Positions 22,956 to 33,875 of a DNA stretch of 64,000 bases are shown here, one piece after another; the stretch's first letter is position 1; every line of letters begins with the position of its first letter. The position numbers and the translations under genes were made by a program. Source of the DNA: Macrostomum hystrix (lineage: Eukaryota; Platyhelminthes; Macrostomidae); NCBI GenBank assembly GCA_950097015.1, contig CATNEN010000013.1, positions 62,001 to 126,000 of the forward strand, written 5' to 3'. The notes below the pieces were generated by a model. That model searched no databases. It was not told the DNA's origin and worked only from the letters and a program-made list of their open reading frames with translations.

Positions 22956-25574
22956 ATTCGAATTTGACTTGTTTCATGCATTGGCGTCTTTTTATATTTT
23001 TTAGGTTAGAGCCGTCATGTTAATCCCAACATCGTTAATGTTATGACTGTCCGTTCTTTCTGCTGTACATTTTTGCTTTTATGACGAGTTTATGCGCTAA
23101 AAGCTTTATGATTTTTAGATATTGTGATTAGACAACTGGATTCATTTATTAATAAGTGCAGGTGTATAACGCTACCAGGTGTGTAGGAACCGGGCGCATG
23201 GGTAGGGAGTAGGGGGTTCGGTTTTTTTTATCTTTCTACGAGTTGAAACGAAATTAAGCGTAAACTGAGTATTTCCGGGGTTTTTTTCGCGTTCCGGATT
23301 TTTTAAATCGTTATAAATATCATTATAGTATGCTACCTTACCTAATAATGTGCAACAAGTTACACAAAAAATAATTTTGTTAATTAATTCATTTCGTGAA
23401 ATTTCTATAACTTGTATGATATGATATGATCTAGTTATAATTATGCTTTGTGTTGATGCTCCTCTATCTGAGTCCACACTTATTTTTTTATATTTAAAGC
23501 TAACTTTTCATTTATTTCATTGCACATTGGAGGAAATTACTGAATGATAGAATAATGAGTGAGTGAGAGAATCAAAGAGAGACAGTGCTAAATAAAATGT
23601 CAAGCCGATATGATACCATCTTTGGAGAAAAAAATATTTCGCTGAATAGAATAGATTCAAAAAAATAGAAAACTTGCTTTCTCTCGCCTTTATTCCTTTG
23701 AATCAGTTTCAGGTTATGACTTATGGTGAGATGAATCCTTGAACGGGGTTCGGGGTTAGAGGTTCGGGTTCGGGTTCTACCCGAAGCAGGATTAAAGCAG
23801 GACCCGGCCTGAATGTATCCATTTGGCTTTTGAATGACAGCACTTCTGGCGTCCTGTCTCTCCCCCTTGCCGCCCTAAAATACATTATACAGCAGCGGTT
23901 ACTGTGATCTTCCCTTCTTCGCTGCTTCTTTGAATGATGACTGCTTCAATTTCTTGCTCTCTGCCCTTCCATCGCTTGCTTGCATTCAAAATCCGTGAGA
24001 AATCCCGCCAGAGATTCGGCCGACTCAATCAGGCCGATGAATTGCCCCAAGACGAATTACCCGCAGCGCATATTTGTTACAAGTAACTGCGTAAAATATG
24101 AAGCTCCCCAATTGTAATTATTGAAATGATCGTTGGACACCCGTACATTTTCATTGCATTGTATAGTCAATGAATTGCCCTGATGAGAAATGAATGCCTC
24201 AGGTAATGAAGTCAATTGAATTCAAAAAATAAATTCTGATTGGTGACTGATTGGTTGACAGACTCGGCCTTGATGTACTGTGGTCGTGCTTTCTCCTAAT
24301 AATATATAGGCTTGATCAGTGAAATTGGAGAAATTCGAGTCAGGGTGTTCATAGTAGACTATTCCGACCTGTTGTAGCCCTTGAAGGTCCAGCAAATCTG
24401 TCTAGATAAAGGTAGGTGACCACCGAAAACTGGAGATGATGAAGGCACATTCGGGTGACATGCTGATGCAGGGGTGTACAGGGTGTATATGAAATTCACT
24501 AGCGCTAATGGGGAAAATCCGACTTTCGGCCAGAAACATTGAATATCTCGATGCGATGATCTTGACGATTTAATACTTCTATTTTGTCAATTTTTATAGG
24601 CATTGCATGCGCTGTAACTTCTATTCTACTATACTCATAAAAACGATACTATAGGCATAGTAAGCAACTCCGGCCCGCGTCCGGCCGTGTGGTGTGTGCC
24701 ACTGATCCTGATCCGACAGATGGGGAAGTACTCGCAACAGTTGCTGCTGCTTAAATGAATGATGTAAACATAAGTAAATTTGAGACCATCGCGAATCTGC
24801 CTTGTTGACTCGTTAGGCCGAGTGGGGACAGACAAATGTAACATGGTCCCCACAAAACAGCACGGCGGCCTAACCATATTTGGCTGGCAGCTCAAGGGTA
24901 ATTTTAGCACTCCTTTTCTCTGTCAGCGGAAGTGATAGTAATAATAATGGATCAACGAAGAAATTAAAATCATGTTTCACTTAGCCCGCATCATACAAAT
25001 ATATATAGCAACGTAAATATGGCCGGGCGTGTGGACTTACCAAACGCTCGTAAATGCTTCTATCAAAGGGTTAAAACATTTTCAAAGGAAAAGGCTATAG
25101 AAAACAAGTCATTCATTTACAATTATGTAAATATATATCAACCGTTTCTTAAAATCCAGTGCATGCCTTCGCAAACAGCTAAGATTTATGCTGCACCTTA
25201 CCTTGACGAATATACTGCTCCAATGCACATAAAATTGGGATATTCCCGGGAAATTCGAGTCTTGCCCATACACGTGGAAAATTGATCAAGTTAAATTAAT
25301 GTTGCACTATAGCTTACACGCACTAAAATTTACTGACTTACCCAGAATGCTCAACAAGTTGGTGCTGTAAGTTTAGTGCTAAAAGATGAATCGTAACATG
25401 TACAAAATTACGCATTAAAAATTTTCTAAACAGGAAATTGCGTACGGTACAAAAACAAAATGTTTTGGTTGCAATTAAATTGACATAATTTCTTAGACTT
25501 TCGTAAAAAATTCAATTTAAAATTTATTCTTCGAAAAAAACGATTGCGTTCTACGAGTACTACGAACGTATTAA
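22956..25574. other. Intergenic stretch
   Basis: AT-rich. It holds a reversed, end-less copy of the MITE family at about 24237-24580. Otherwise no gene is seen; short ORFs at 23172-23477 and 24635-24910 show no family features. Confidence 0.5.
24237..24580 (-). mobile_element. piggyBac-like MITE fragment (copy 3, inverted, truncated)
   Basis: Reverse-complement similarity to the interior of the elements at 3268 and 19162, including the complements of ACTCGAATTTCTCC, CTACCTTTATCTAGACAGAT and CACCCGAATGTGCCT. Both terminal repeats are missing. Confidence 0.75.
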
Positions 25575-25794
25575 TTTCACGATTGACATTCACATTCACA
25601 TTCACATTCAAACAAGAGTATTGTAACTTAAAAAATAACCATTCAATTACAGCGAAACTTACAAGATCTTCTGATGCAACTAAGATAACGTTCCAAAATA
25701 AATATAATTTATTTTTGTCAATGCATAAAAGAATTACACAGCTTTAAAGTTTGTTCCTATCTCCGCAGTGTATATTCTTGTACTTTCAAAAAGT

Positions 25795-26967
25795 AACTTC
25801 TACTGCATCAATCGCAATGAAAATTTACAAAACCTCTGATGCAATCGAGTTGATTGGATGTGTAAAATTTCAGGCTGATTCATGAAAGCGTCTGCGGGTT
25901 ATTCAATGTTAAAGTGTGTTCGTATCTCCGTAGTGTATTTTTGGGAGCCAGCTTGACATTCGCAGGCAGACACTTATACTGCATCAATCGCAATGAAAAT
26001 TTACAAAACCTCTGATGCAATCGAGTTGATTGGATGTGTAAAATTTCAGGCTGATTCATGAAAGCGTCTGCGGGTTATTCAATGTTAAAGTGTGTTCGTA
26101 TCTCGTTCCGTAGTGTATTTTTGGGAGCCAGCTTGACATTCGCAGGCAGACACTTCTACTGCATCAATCGCAATGAAAATTTACAAAACCTCTGATGCAA
26201 TCGAGTTGTTTGGATGTGTAAAATTTCAGGCTGATTCATGAAAGCGTCTGCGGGTTATTCAATGTTAAAGTGTGTTCGTATCTCGATCCGTAGTGTATTT
26301 TTGGGAGCCAGCTTGACATTCGCAGGCAGACACTTCTACTGCATCAATCGCAATGAAAATTTACAAAACCTCTGATGCAATCGAGTTGATTGGATGTGTA
26401 AAATTTCAGGCTGATTCATGAAAGCGTCTGCGGGTTATTCAATGTTAAAGTGTGTTCGTATCTCCGTAGTGTATTTTTGGGAGCCAGCTTGACATTCGCA
26501 GGCAGACACTTATACTGCATCAATCGCAACGAAAATTTACAAAACCTCTGATGCAATCGAGTTGATTGGATGTGTAAAATTTCAGACTGATTCATGAAAG
26601 CGTCTGCGGGTTATTCAAAGTTAAAGTGTGTTCGTATCTCCGTAGTGTATTTTTGGGAGCCAGCTTGACATTCGCAGGCAGACACTTATACTGCATCAAT
26701 CGCAATGAAAATTTACAAAACCTCTGATGCAATCGAGTTGATTGGATGTGTAAAATTTCAGGCTGATTCATGAAAGCGTCTGCGGGTTATTCAATGTTAA
26801 AGTGTGTTCGTATCTCCGTAGTGTATTTTTGGGAGCCAGCTTGACATTCGCAGGCAGACACTTCTACTGCATCAATCGCAATGAAAATTTACAAAACCTC
26901 TGATGCAATCGAGTTGATTGGATGTGTAAAATTTCAGACTGATTCATGAAAGCGTCTGCGGGTTATT
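25795..26967. repeat. 178-180 bp satellite array, left arm, seven copies
   Basis: Units start near 25801, 25978, 26157, 26337, 26513, 26692 and 26871 at TACTGCATCAATCGCAATGA. They differ by a few substitutions and by a small indel in TATCTCG(T/A)TCCGTAGTG versus TATCTCCGTAGTG. Confidence 0.95.
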
Positions 26968-27004
26968 CAATGTGTTGTGATTTAATAGTTTCTATGTACT
27001 GTAT

Positions 27005-27796
27005 TTAATAGTTTCTATGTACTGTTTTTTTCGGTGCACTTTCACTGTCGCGTTGCACTTTGAGTCGCCCCCCTGCCCCTTTCTTGCTCTGCTGAAGCGC
27101 TCCAAAACCTTCTGAACTGGCGGCTCTGGTGTCCACGGCAGCCACACCTGATGTCGTCTTCCTGGAGGTCTGGTCCGAGCCTGACGGCTTGGCGGCTAGA
27201 GTAGCTGCCTCCTTTCGTCGAACGCAGCGCACAGCCTCAGCGAGAGTAGCAGGCTGTTGAAGGATCACGTACTCCTTGACGCTCTCAGTAGCCTTAATGC
27301 CCTTCTTGAATCTGTCCCTTGCAAAACTGTTGACAATCTCAGCGGGCAGCTCGTCTTCAGGGTAGGCATTCCTCGCCAGCTCCAGCAGTGCATCGGCGTA
27401 TGCCTCGTAGGTCTCGCCCTCCTTCTGCACTCGTGACTCCAGCTCCATCCGGTAATCTTCAGTCGTGCGGTGCTGCTGAAACCTTTCCAACAGAGCGTCC
27501 GTAAACTCCTGATATTCCAGATCCTCATCCAGCTGTAGATTCTCCACCGCTGCAAATGCTGTATTCAAATCCAAGAAGCTAAGCAGGTGCGGCCTTCGAG
27601 CGGCCTCCGCAATCTGCGCAGCATCACAATAAGCGTTGAACTTCTGCAACCACAGGCGAAAGTTGTCTCCACTAGAATACTTCGGCGGCTTCGCTGGCCT
27701 CTGGACATTCTGCGCTGCATTTATCTCCTGCTGCAAGGTCCGACGCACCGACGCAGTCATCAGCTCCACGAGGCGATTCACTCCTTCGTCTCCCAT
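27005..27796 (-). pseudogene. Ty3/gypsy-type gag, truncated and chimeric at its 3' end
   Basis: A 263-codon ORF with a retrotransposon capsid core: FRLWLQKFNAYCDAAQ, LEYQEFTDALLERFQQH, ESRVQKEGETYEAYADALLE and FARDRFKKGI. No CCHC zinc knuckle is present. Codons after 27092 (about the last 29) are read through the inverted LTR fragment of the left arm, so the natural gag end, protease, reverse transcriptase, RNase H and integrase are absent. A primer-binding site and LTR lie upstream on the same strand. Gag forms the virus-like particle of retrotransposons. This copy cannot be autonomous. Confidence 0.8.
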
Positions 27797-27945
27797 GACG
27801 ACAACAAAATCCTCGAATCACAAGATAAAAATATCACGGCAACAACAAAGCACTGGCAAAAGTCCTAGAAAACACCCCTCCTGAACAGAATCCCTAAGCT
27901 AATTAACACATGGGGTCGAGGATCCTAACAGGCACGAACTATCCT

Positions 27946-27958
27946 GGTCACGGCACCA
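27946..27958 (-). other. tRNA primer-binding site of the retroelement
   Basis: TGGTGCCGTGACC one base inside the LTR end. It begins with TGG, complementary to a tRNA CCA end, as in many Ty3/gypsy and BEL elements. Confidence 0.7.
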
Positions 27959-27959
27959 A

Positions 27960-28675
27960 TGTTGTGTCCCGAGACGGGCCAGCCGGCTTCGCCTCTCGCT
28001 CAGGACGAGCAGGGAGGTTCAGCACTTCCGTCCTACTATGTGTCGGCCTACTGGCACAAGACGCACAGGCAGTAAGCCGGCAACCAAGGTCGCAACGAAT
28101 GCACAGGCCCTGTCGACAAAGTCCTAGTGACTGAACCCGAAAAGACAGAGGCAGACGACACTTACGTAGGCTAGCAGTGCGGGTTTGCGCTCGGGAGAGC
28201 TGGCTGAGTTGATGTATTTTTTCTGGTAGGCGGTGGTTGGGGTGCTCAACAAAACAAAACAGTCACGTCAGAGGGGGGCGAGCGCGCGCACGCCAATAAA
28301 TAAGACCTGCTCACCCAGGGTGAGCAGGGTAATACCCGATCACGGCTAAGCTGCAGCGTAGAGAGAGAAAGTAAGAGACAGTAAGAGAGAGAACCAGTCG
28401 CAGCCTCGCCAATCACGCAGGGTCAATAAGACAACTGGGCGAGCCGCGAACCAATGAGAGGGCAGGAACGGAAGATGACAATAACCGGGGGTACGCAACG
28501 TCTTAGCTCAACCAATCAGACGCCAGGGGTGAGAGAAATTGATAGGCAGGCAGGCGCAGAGCAAGAAAGGGGCAGGGGGGCGACTCAAAGTGCAACGCGA
28601 CAGTGAAAGTGCACCGAAAAAAACAGTACATAGAAACTATTAAATACAGTACATAGAAACTATTAAATCACAACA
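27960..28675 (-). mobile_element. Complete LTR of a Ty3/gypsy-type retroelement
   Basis: A 716-bp segment bounded by perfect 7-bp inverted ends (TGTTGTG at 27960, CACAACA at 28669-28675). One base beyond it, at 27946-27958 on the minus strand, is a primer-binding site TGGTGCCGTGACC, followed by gag. It therefore acts as the 5' LTR of the minus-strand element. Its first 120 bp recur inverted at 26971-27092, not in the direct orientation expected of a 3' LTR. Confidence 0.75.
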
Positions 28676-29320
28676 CATTGAATAACCCGCAGACGCTTTC
28701 ATGAATCAGTCTGAAATTTTACACATCCAATCAACTCGATTGCATCAGAGGTTTTGTAAATTTTCATTGCGATTGATGCAGTAGAAGTGTCTGCCTGCGA
28801 ATGTCAAGCTGGCTCCCAAAAATACACTACGGATCGAGATACGAACACACTTTAACATTGAATAACCCGCAGACGCTTTCATGAATCAGCCTGAAATTTT
28901 ACACATCCAAACAACTCGATTGCATCAGAGGTTTTGTAAATTTTCATTGCGATTGATGCAGTAGAAGTGTCTGCCTGCGAATGTCAAGCTGGCTCCCAAA
29001 AATACACTACGGAACGAGATACGAACACACTTTAACATTGAATAACCCGCAGACGCTTTCATGAATCAGCCTGAAATTTTACACATCCAATCAACTCGAT
29101 TGCATCAGAGGTTTTGTAAATTTTCATTGCGATTGATGCAGTATAAGTGTCTGCCTGCGAATGTCAAGCTGGCTCCCAAAAATACACTACGGAGATACGA
29201 ACACACTTTAACATTGAATAACCCGCAGACGCTTTCATGAATCAGCCTGAAATTTTACACATCCAATCAACTCGATTGCATCAGAGGTTTTGTAAATTTT
29301 CATTGCGATTGATGCAGTAG
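28676..29320. repeat. 178-180 bp satellite array, right arm, four copies
   Basis: Inverted copies of the left-arm unit, with CGATTGATGCAGTA recurring near 28775, 28955, 29135 and 29312. The same TATCTCG(T/A)TCC and TATCTCC variants occur, in the order expected if the arms share a recent origin. Confidence 0.95.
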
Positions 29321-29992
29321 AAGTTACTTTTTGAAAGTACAAGAATATACACTGCGGAGATAGGAACAAACTTTAAAGCTGTGTAATTCTTTTATGCATT
29401 GACAAAAATAAATTATATTTATTTTGGAACGTTATCTTAGTTGCATCAGAAGATCTTGTAAGTTTCGCTGTAATTGAATGGTTATTTTTTAAGTTACAAT
29501 ACTCTTGTGTGAATGTGAATGTGAATGTCAATCGGGAAATTAATAGAAATAAAGGTTAAATAGTCATTTTCACATCAATTGATAGTCTTAACAATTAAAC
29601 TGTCATTTGTGTCACTGTATTTGTGCTGCTTGTGAACTGATAGCTGTTGCTATTCCATCCAATTCAGCAATTATTCTATTTTCTTTATCACCTAATACGC
29701 CTGTATATATTATTTGTCGGATCGTCGCCTAGTTTTAGTACAAAAGAATGCTTCCGTTTTGTTCTTGTTTCTGTCAGGATTCTAAAGCGTAATGTTTAAA
29801 TCATTTATTAATTAAAAAAATACTGATTATTTCACTAAATTAGTACAATAAATGTGCAATTAGTTAAAACATATATAATCACTCTTATAAGTCTTATTTC
29901 TTACTTCACCTAAATATAAATGCCTGTAAAAATATATTAATTTATATAGTATGTATATGTAATTTATTTTTTGGTGGCTTCTTCTGGCATCC

Positions 29993-30882
29993 CTTTTGTT
30001 CAGTGCTGGGCAAGTTAATTTAAAAAAGTAATGGAAGTTACTGGTAACATCTGTTACCAAATTCTCCAAAAATGATTTTTCATTCGTTACTTGTAACTGG
30101 TACTTTTTGATTTTTGGTAACTTCCATTACTTAGTCTATTACTTTGTTAGTAATGTCATTATTTTATTTTTTCAGATTTAAAAATAAAATAATAATAATT
30201 AATTTAAATCATTTTTAAGTCTAGGACCAGAAGGTGAATATTTTCTAAAAGCTAGCTGTGAAAGTTGCCTAGCCATTGGCATTAGACAGGACAGGTTCGT
30301 TGAAATATTATAAAAGAAAAAATATTTGCAAATATTATTATTTATTTTAACTTTTTTTGTAAATTTCAATACAATATGTGAATATGAATGAATAGAATAT
30401 TAGAATATACATTACAATATGATAGATTGATAGCCAATGTGACCGCATAAACAGTAAACATGCAAACACAAAACAAACAGGTTTATAACCTTTAGGAACT
30501 TTTCCATTTTTTTATTTTTGGCATGAGAGGAATGAATGAGATGAATGATAATGAATAAATTCCCTTGCAGCAGCAGAAGCCTTGTGAGCATGCTAGGCCC
30601 TATTGCCCAGGGATGCACGTTTAGCATGTAGGACATCCTTGGCTGCAGAGAATGCATGCTCAACTGCAGCACTAGCTGGGAGAGCAGTGTTGTAGCAGTT
30701 TCTAATGGCTATTGGCTAGTAACCAAAGACTGGAGGACTGGACTACAGAAAAAAACCTCTGTTACCGTTACTCTGTTACCCAGTTGATAAATTAACTCAA
30801 AAAAGTACAGTTTTAAGGAAAAGTAAATTTAGTTACTTTCTAAAATAACGGAGTACCGGAAGTGCCCAGCACTGCTTTTGTT
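29993..30882. mobile_element. hAT-superfamily DNA transposon remnant with intact ends
   Basis: The element spans 30001-30874, starting CAGTGCTGGGCAAGTTAA and ending with the complement of CAGTGCTGGGCACTTCC. It is flanked by a perfect 8-bp target duplication CTTTTGTT (29993-30000 and 30875-30882). A subterminal AAAAGTAA motif is typical of this group. Most of the transposase is deleted; only a piece of its C-terminal dimerisation domain survives at about 30590-30715. Confidence 0.93.
30590..30715 (-). pseudogene. hAT transposase C-terminal (dimerisation domain) relic
   Basis: The minus strand reads LPASAAVEHAFSAAKDVLHA followed by KRASLGNRA and then an in-frame TAG. The motif A-V-E-x-x-F-S followed by R-x-x-L is diagnostic of the hAT dimerisation region. 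No N-terminal zinc finger or catalytic DDE part is present. Confidence 0.8.
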
Positions 30883-31582
30883 TAAATGCTATCACTTGAA
30901 AACATTTTTAGTTAGCCTACCTACCTCTTTGCCCTTGCTTGCTATTACTATTATTAAATCAGCTTAGGTCTTATGTCTATATGCTTTGCCTCCATATAAT
31001 AAATATTCTAGAATACCATAGAAGCAGACTAAGATAAGCATCTATATTTAGAGAGAAGGAAGGTAAGCCACTGACAAAAGGTCACATTGATATGCAATAT
31101 TTACTCAATGAAGTCTGTACCATATCTCAAATCCATTTGTTTCACAAGTTTAATGGAGAGTTCCTACTATTTTATTTAGCTAGCTTAACTAGCCATTGTC
31201 ATTTGGTTCTTAAGAGCTCTGTTATATTCATAGCTCCAACATTTTTCATATTGTTTGAACTCTGCTTGAGTTTGATTGAGTCCCTAGTGGTAGTTAGTTA
31301 TGCTTATGCCATCCTATTGTTTCCGCCCAGCCTAATGAGAAATATCCTGAATTCTTAGTTGTCTCATTTAGTCCTTACTATAAAAATATTCTGTGTTTAC
31401 TCCATTTTATAAAGAACATAAAGAACATTTATAAATACTAATTTATCATGTATTTTTGCAGCTTTTCCAGAGCCATATAATATAATCCTTACATAAACTT
31501 GCAGATTATTTGCTACTTATTTTACACCTCCCAAGTATTTGACCATATTTGACCAAGTTAACTTTTTTAACTTTCAGCAAAA
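30883..31582. other. Upstream region of lamtor1
   Basis: AT-rich and unique. A TTTTTAACTTTCAG acceptor-like site ends six bases before the lamtor1 ATG, so the 5' UTR is either spliced or trans-spliced. No other gene is recognised. Confidence 0.45.
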
Positions 31583-32451
31583 ATGGGCGGCTGTTGTTGT
31601 AAAGAAGGAGAAGCAGATTCTGATAGAGGTGAACGAGATCGCCTGCTGACTAACCCCGTGTCTGATGGGGATGAAGATCATAAGTGAGCTTTTTTCTGTC
31701 CTAGCAATATGCACACCGAGTTAATCGATTTAACTTGAATGTCAATACTCTAATAGACTATTGATAATGCTTAATAGATAAATGGATAGCTTGATAGCAT
31801 GAACCTGTACCCATTTACCCATCTGGTACAGCTGAGTGAACTGAAACAATGCGGGAATGGGTGGGGAAAATTGTCATTTAACAAGGCAGAAGTCTGAAGC
31901 TTTACTTGACAATTACTTGACCATGGTAGGCCCTAATGGACCGGAAGTCGCACTGATAATAAAAGCGATTAGAAGCTAGCAAAGCTATACTCAACTTCTC
32001 ATTCAGTCATCAGAACGGTGGTAGCGGCAGAGGCAGCGCTGGCTCATCGGGCAAGTCCGACCGGCCCGACATGCAGGCGGCGCTGTCGCAGATTCTAGAA
32101 CACGTTGCCGTCCAGGTGATCGACATTGGCCAGTCCGGTCCGCAGGTTGTCGAACGCCAGGAGTACACACAGCGAGCCAGGCAGCTGCTGCGTGTGGGCA
32201 GCGAGCGACTGCGCGGACATCAGCAGCCGAAACGGCTACTGCCGATCCTGGGTGTCAGCGTCCTCGGCGCCGGTGGCGGCACCGGTAGCACCTCGTCGGT
32301 GATAGACACTCTCTCTAGGGAGTCTCCGCCCTCTACTACCGACGTGGCTCTGGCAGCCGAGCTGGCGAGGGGCGTAGCGGAGGCGACACTGTCAGTCTCC
32401 GTACGGGTGCCGGACGATCTGCTGGTGCGCTTTGGCGCATCGTCTGCCTGA
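31583..32451 (+). CDS. lamtor1: LAMTOR1 (p18), Ragulator subunit
   Basis: Exons 31583-31683 and 32007-32451 join in phase 2 to give 181 residues (human 161). The N-terminus MGGCCCKEGEADSD supplies Gly2 for myristoylation and cysteines for palmitoylation. Next come an acidic, Arg-rich stretch (ERDRLLTNP) and a Gly/Ser linker. Helices include DMQAALSQILEHVAVQVIDI and VVERQEYTQRARQLLRVG. The C-terminal VRVPDDLLVRFG matches the family's end. LAMTOR1 anchors Ragulator to the late endosome or lysosome and wraps the other subunits for Rag-GTPase/mTORC1 signalling. The end converges with ccdc124. Confidence 0.93.
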
Positions 32452-33875
32452 CCCAGGACAGAGTGAGCTAATGATGCCCATTGCCCACCCTCCTGCCCCA
32501 GATCCATTTAGAGCACGACTCGATCCAATCCAGTCATTTGATTCAGATCCCAATCCACTGGGAAGTAAATACTGCCTTTCACGCTCCCAAACTGCAGTTT
32601 GCAAATCTCCAAGATTATGGCCTTCTGAATGTGCGAGGATTTTTCTCATAAAGCGATTTCTTTTAAATATCCAGTAAGCGTTTCTATGTGATTTGTAGAG
32701 GCAAACATTATGCAATAATTAAGTGCAATTTATTGCTTACTCGGTTAGCCCAAGTCTGCTTCTGTCATTATCAATACTTGCTGTCAATGCTTTTTAGTCA
32801 ATAACTCTCGCTTTGAGTTTTATATAAAATGCCTGTGCTCGTGTATGGCACGATAATCGAATGCTCCTACAATGTTTTTATATATAAATCTCGCATGTGA
32901 TTGCCATTCCGCTCCCAGTTTTAACTTTTTGATACGTTTGTTTTAAACCTATTTAAACCTAATATTGAAGTATAAACTGTCGCGAACCCGGTTTTCATGG
33001 AGCTGCATTTTTCTGTTTCATGTGTCTAACTATCCAGTAAGATTTGAGCAGTCTTCATAAACGAGTCGCATGATGTGCCAAGCACTTTGCCAGCCTACCG
33101 AGTACCGCGTGTGTACCCTCAGTAGGTTCAAACTTATTAGTTTCTTAGCCATCAGGCCATAATCAGCCACCAATAATATGACAAGTGTTAATAATGGATT
33201 CCCTGAACTGTCCAGTTTGATTGTCTGAACCATCGTCAGCGACCATTGTCTATGGTCAAGTATTTTTATAATTACAAGCTTGTAGTATTTGGTACATATT
33301 CGCTAACCAAAGTACTCGTACATTATATTCTGCAACTGTCTATTGAATATACATAATACAGCCGATTGTTGATTTGCAAATTAAATACATTATTTTCTGA
33401 CAGATCATATAAGGTATAGGCGATATGAACTCATGCACAATAAGTGCACCGATTGTGGCTTGAATAGCCAAAGCTGTGTATTGTGTTCGTAAACAAATTG
33501 TCATTTACTGCTTTTTTATTTCTTTAACTACGAGTATTTGAACAATAACGAAGCAAATTTCACCGCGACATAAATTATCAGTTGATTAAGTTAAACATTT
33601 TTAGTTAGAAACCCTACCTAGCATATGTAAATATTTACACTTATTTCTGTATTGCGGATGAACAGGCGATAACTGCTTAGTCTATTGGCCAGAAAATAAA
33701 GTTGACCCGAAATGGCGGTATTAATTTACTGCTCAACTTTAGTAACATTAGAATTAGAAAGACTTAAACGCTAAATATATTATAATTTAATCAGTTGCAT
33801 AAATGCCTACTACGAGCTTTTCAATCTGTAGCAGCAGTTTTCGAAACTTCAAACCCCCCAAATCCCTGACGCGGT
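32452..33875. other. Convergent intergenic region between lamtor1 and ccdc124
   Basis: AT-rich with no repeats or gene recognised. It must hold both 3' UTRs. An AATAAA occurs near 33694, which is distant from the lamtor1 stop. Confidence 0.4.

Larger units (their letters stand above)
25575..29539. mobile_element. Foldback-type element with long repeat-filled inverted arms
   Basis: Left arm 25575-27092 (1518 bp) and right arm 28556-29539 (984 bp) are inverted copies. They share, outside to inside, a TTTC(A/C)CGATTGACATTC terminus, a unique block of about 200 bp that is essentially identical in both, a tandem array of a 178-180 bp unit (seven copies left, four right), and about 120 bp of LTR sequence. 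TTAA stands at both outer edges (25571-25574 and 29540-29543) and could be the target duplication. The 3-unit difference accounts for the arm-length difference. The arms enclose a Ty3/gypsy-type LTR, primer-binding site and gag. This is the architecture of foldback transposons, but an inverted genomic duplication is also possible. Confidence 0.75.

Noticed and set aside
25575..29539. Palindromic read artefact as the sole explanation of the inverted arms
   Set aside because: Not excluded, but the arms differ in copy number and at the termini, have a 1.46-kb non-palindromic centre, and TTAA flanks both sides, which fits a biological origin better.
32071..32451. Internal ATG as start of a 126-residue protein
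   Set aside because: An upstream exon encoding the acylated MGGCCC terminus joins in phase to give full-length LAMTOR1.
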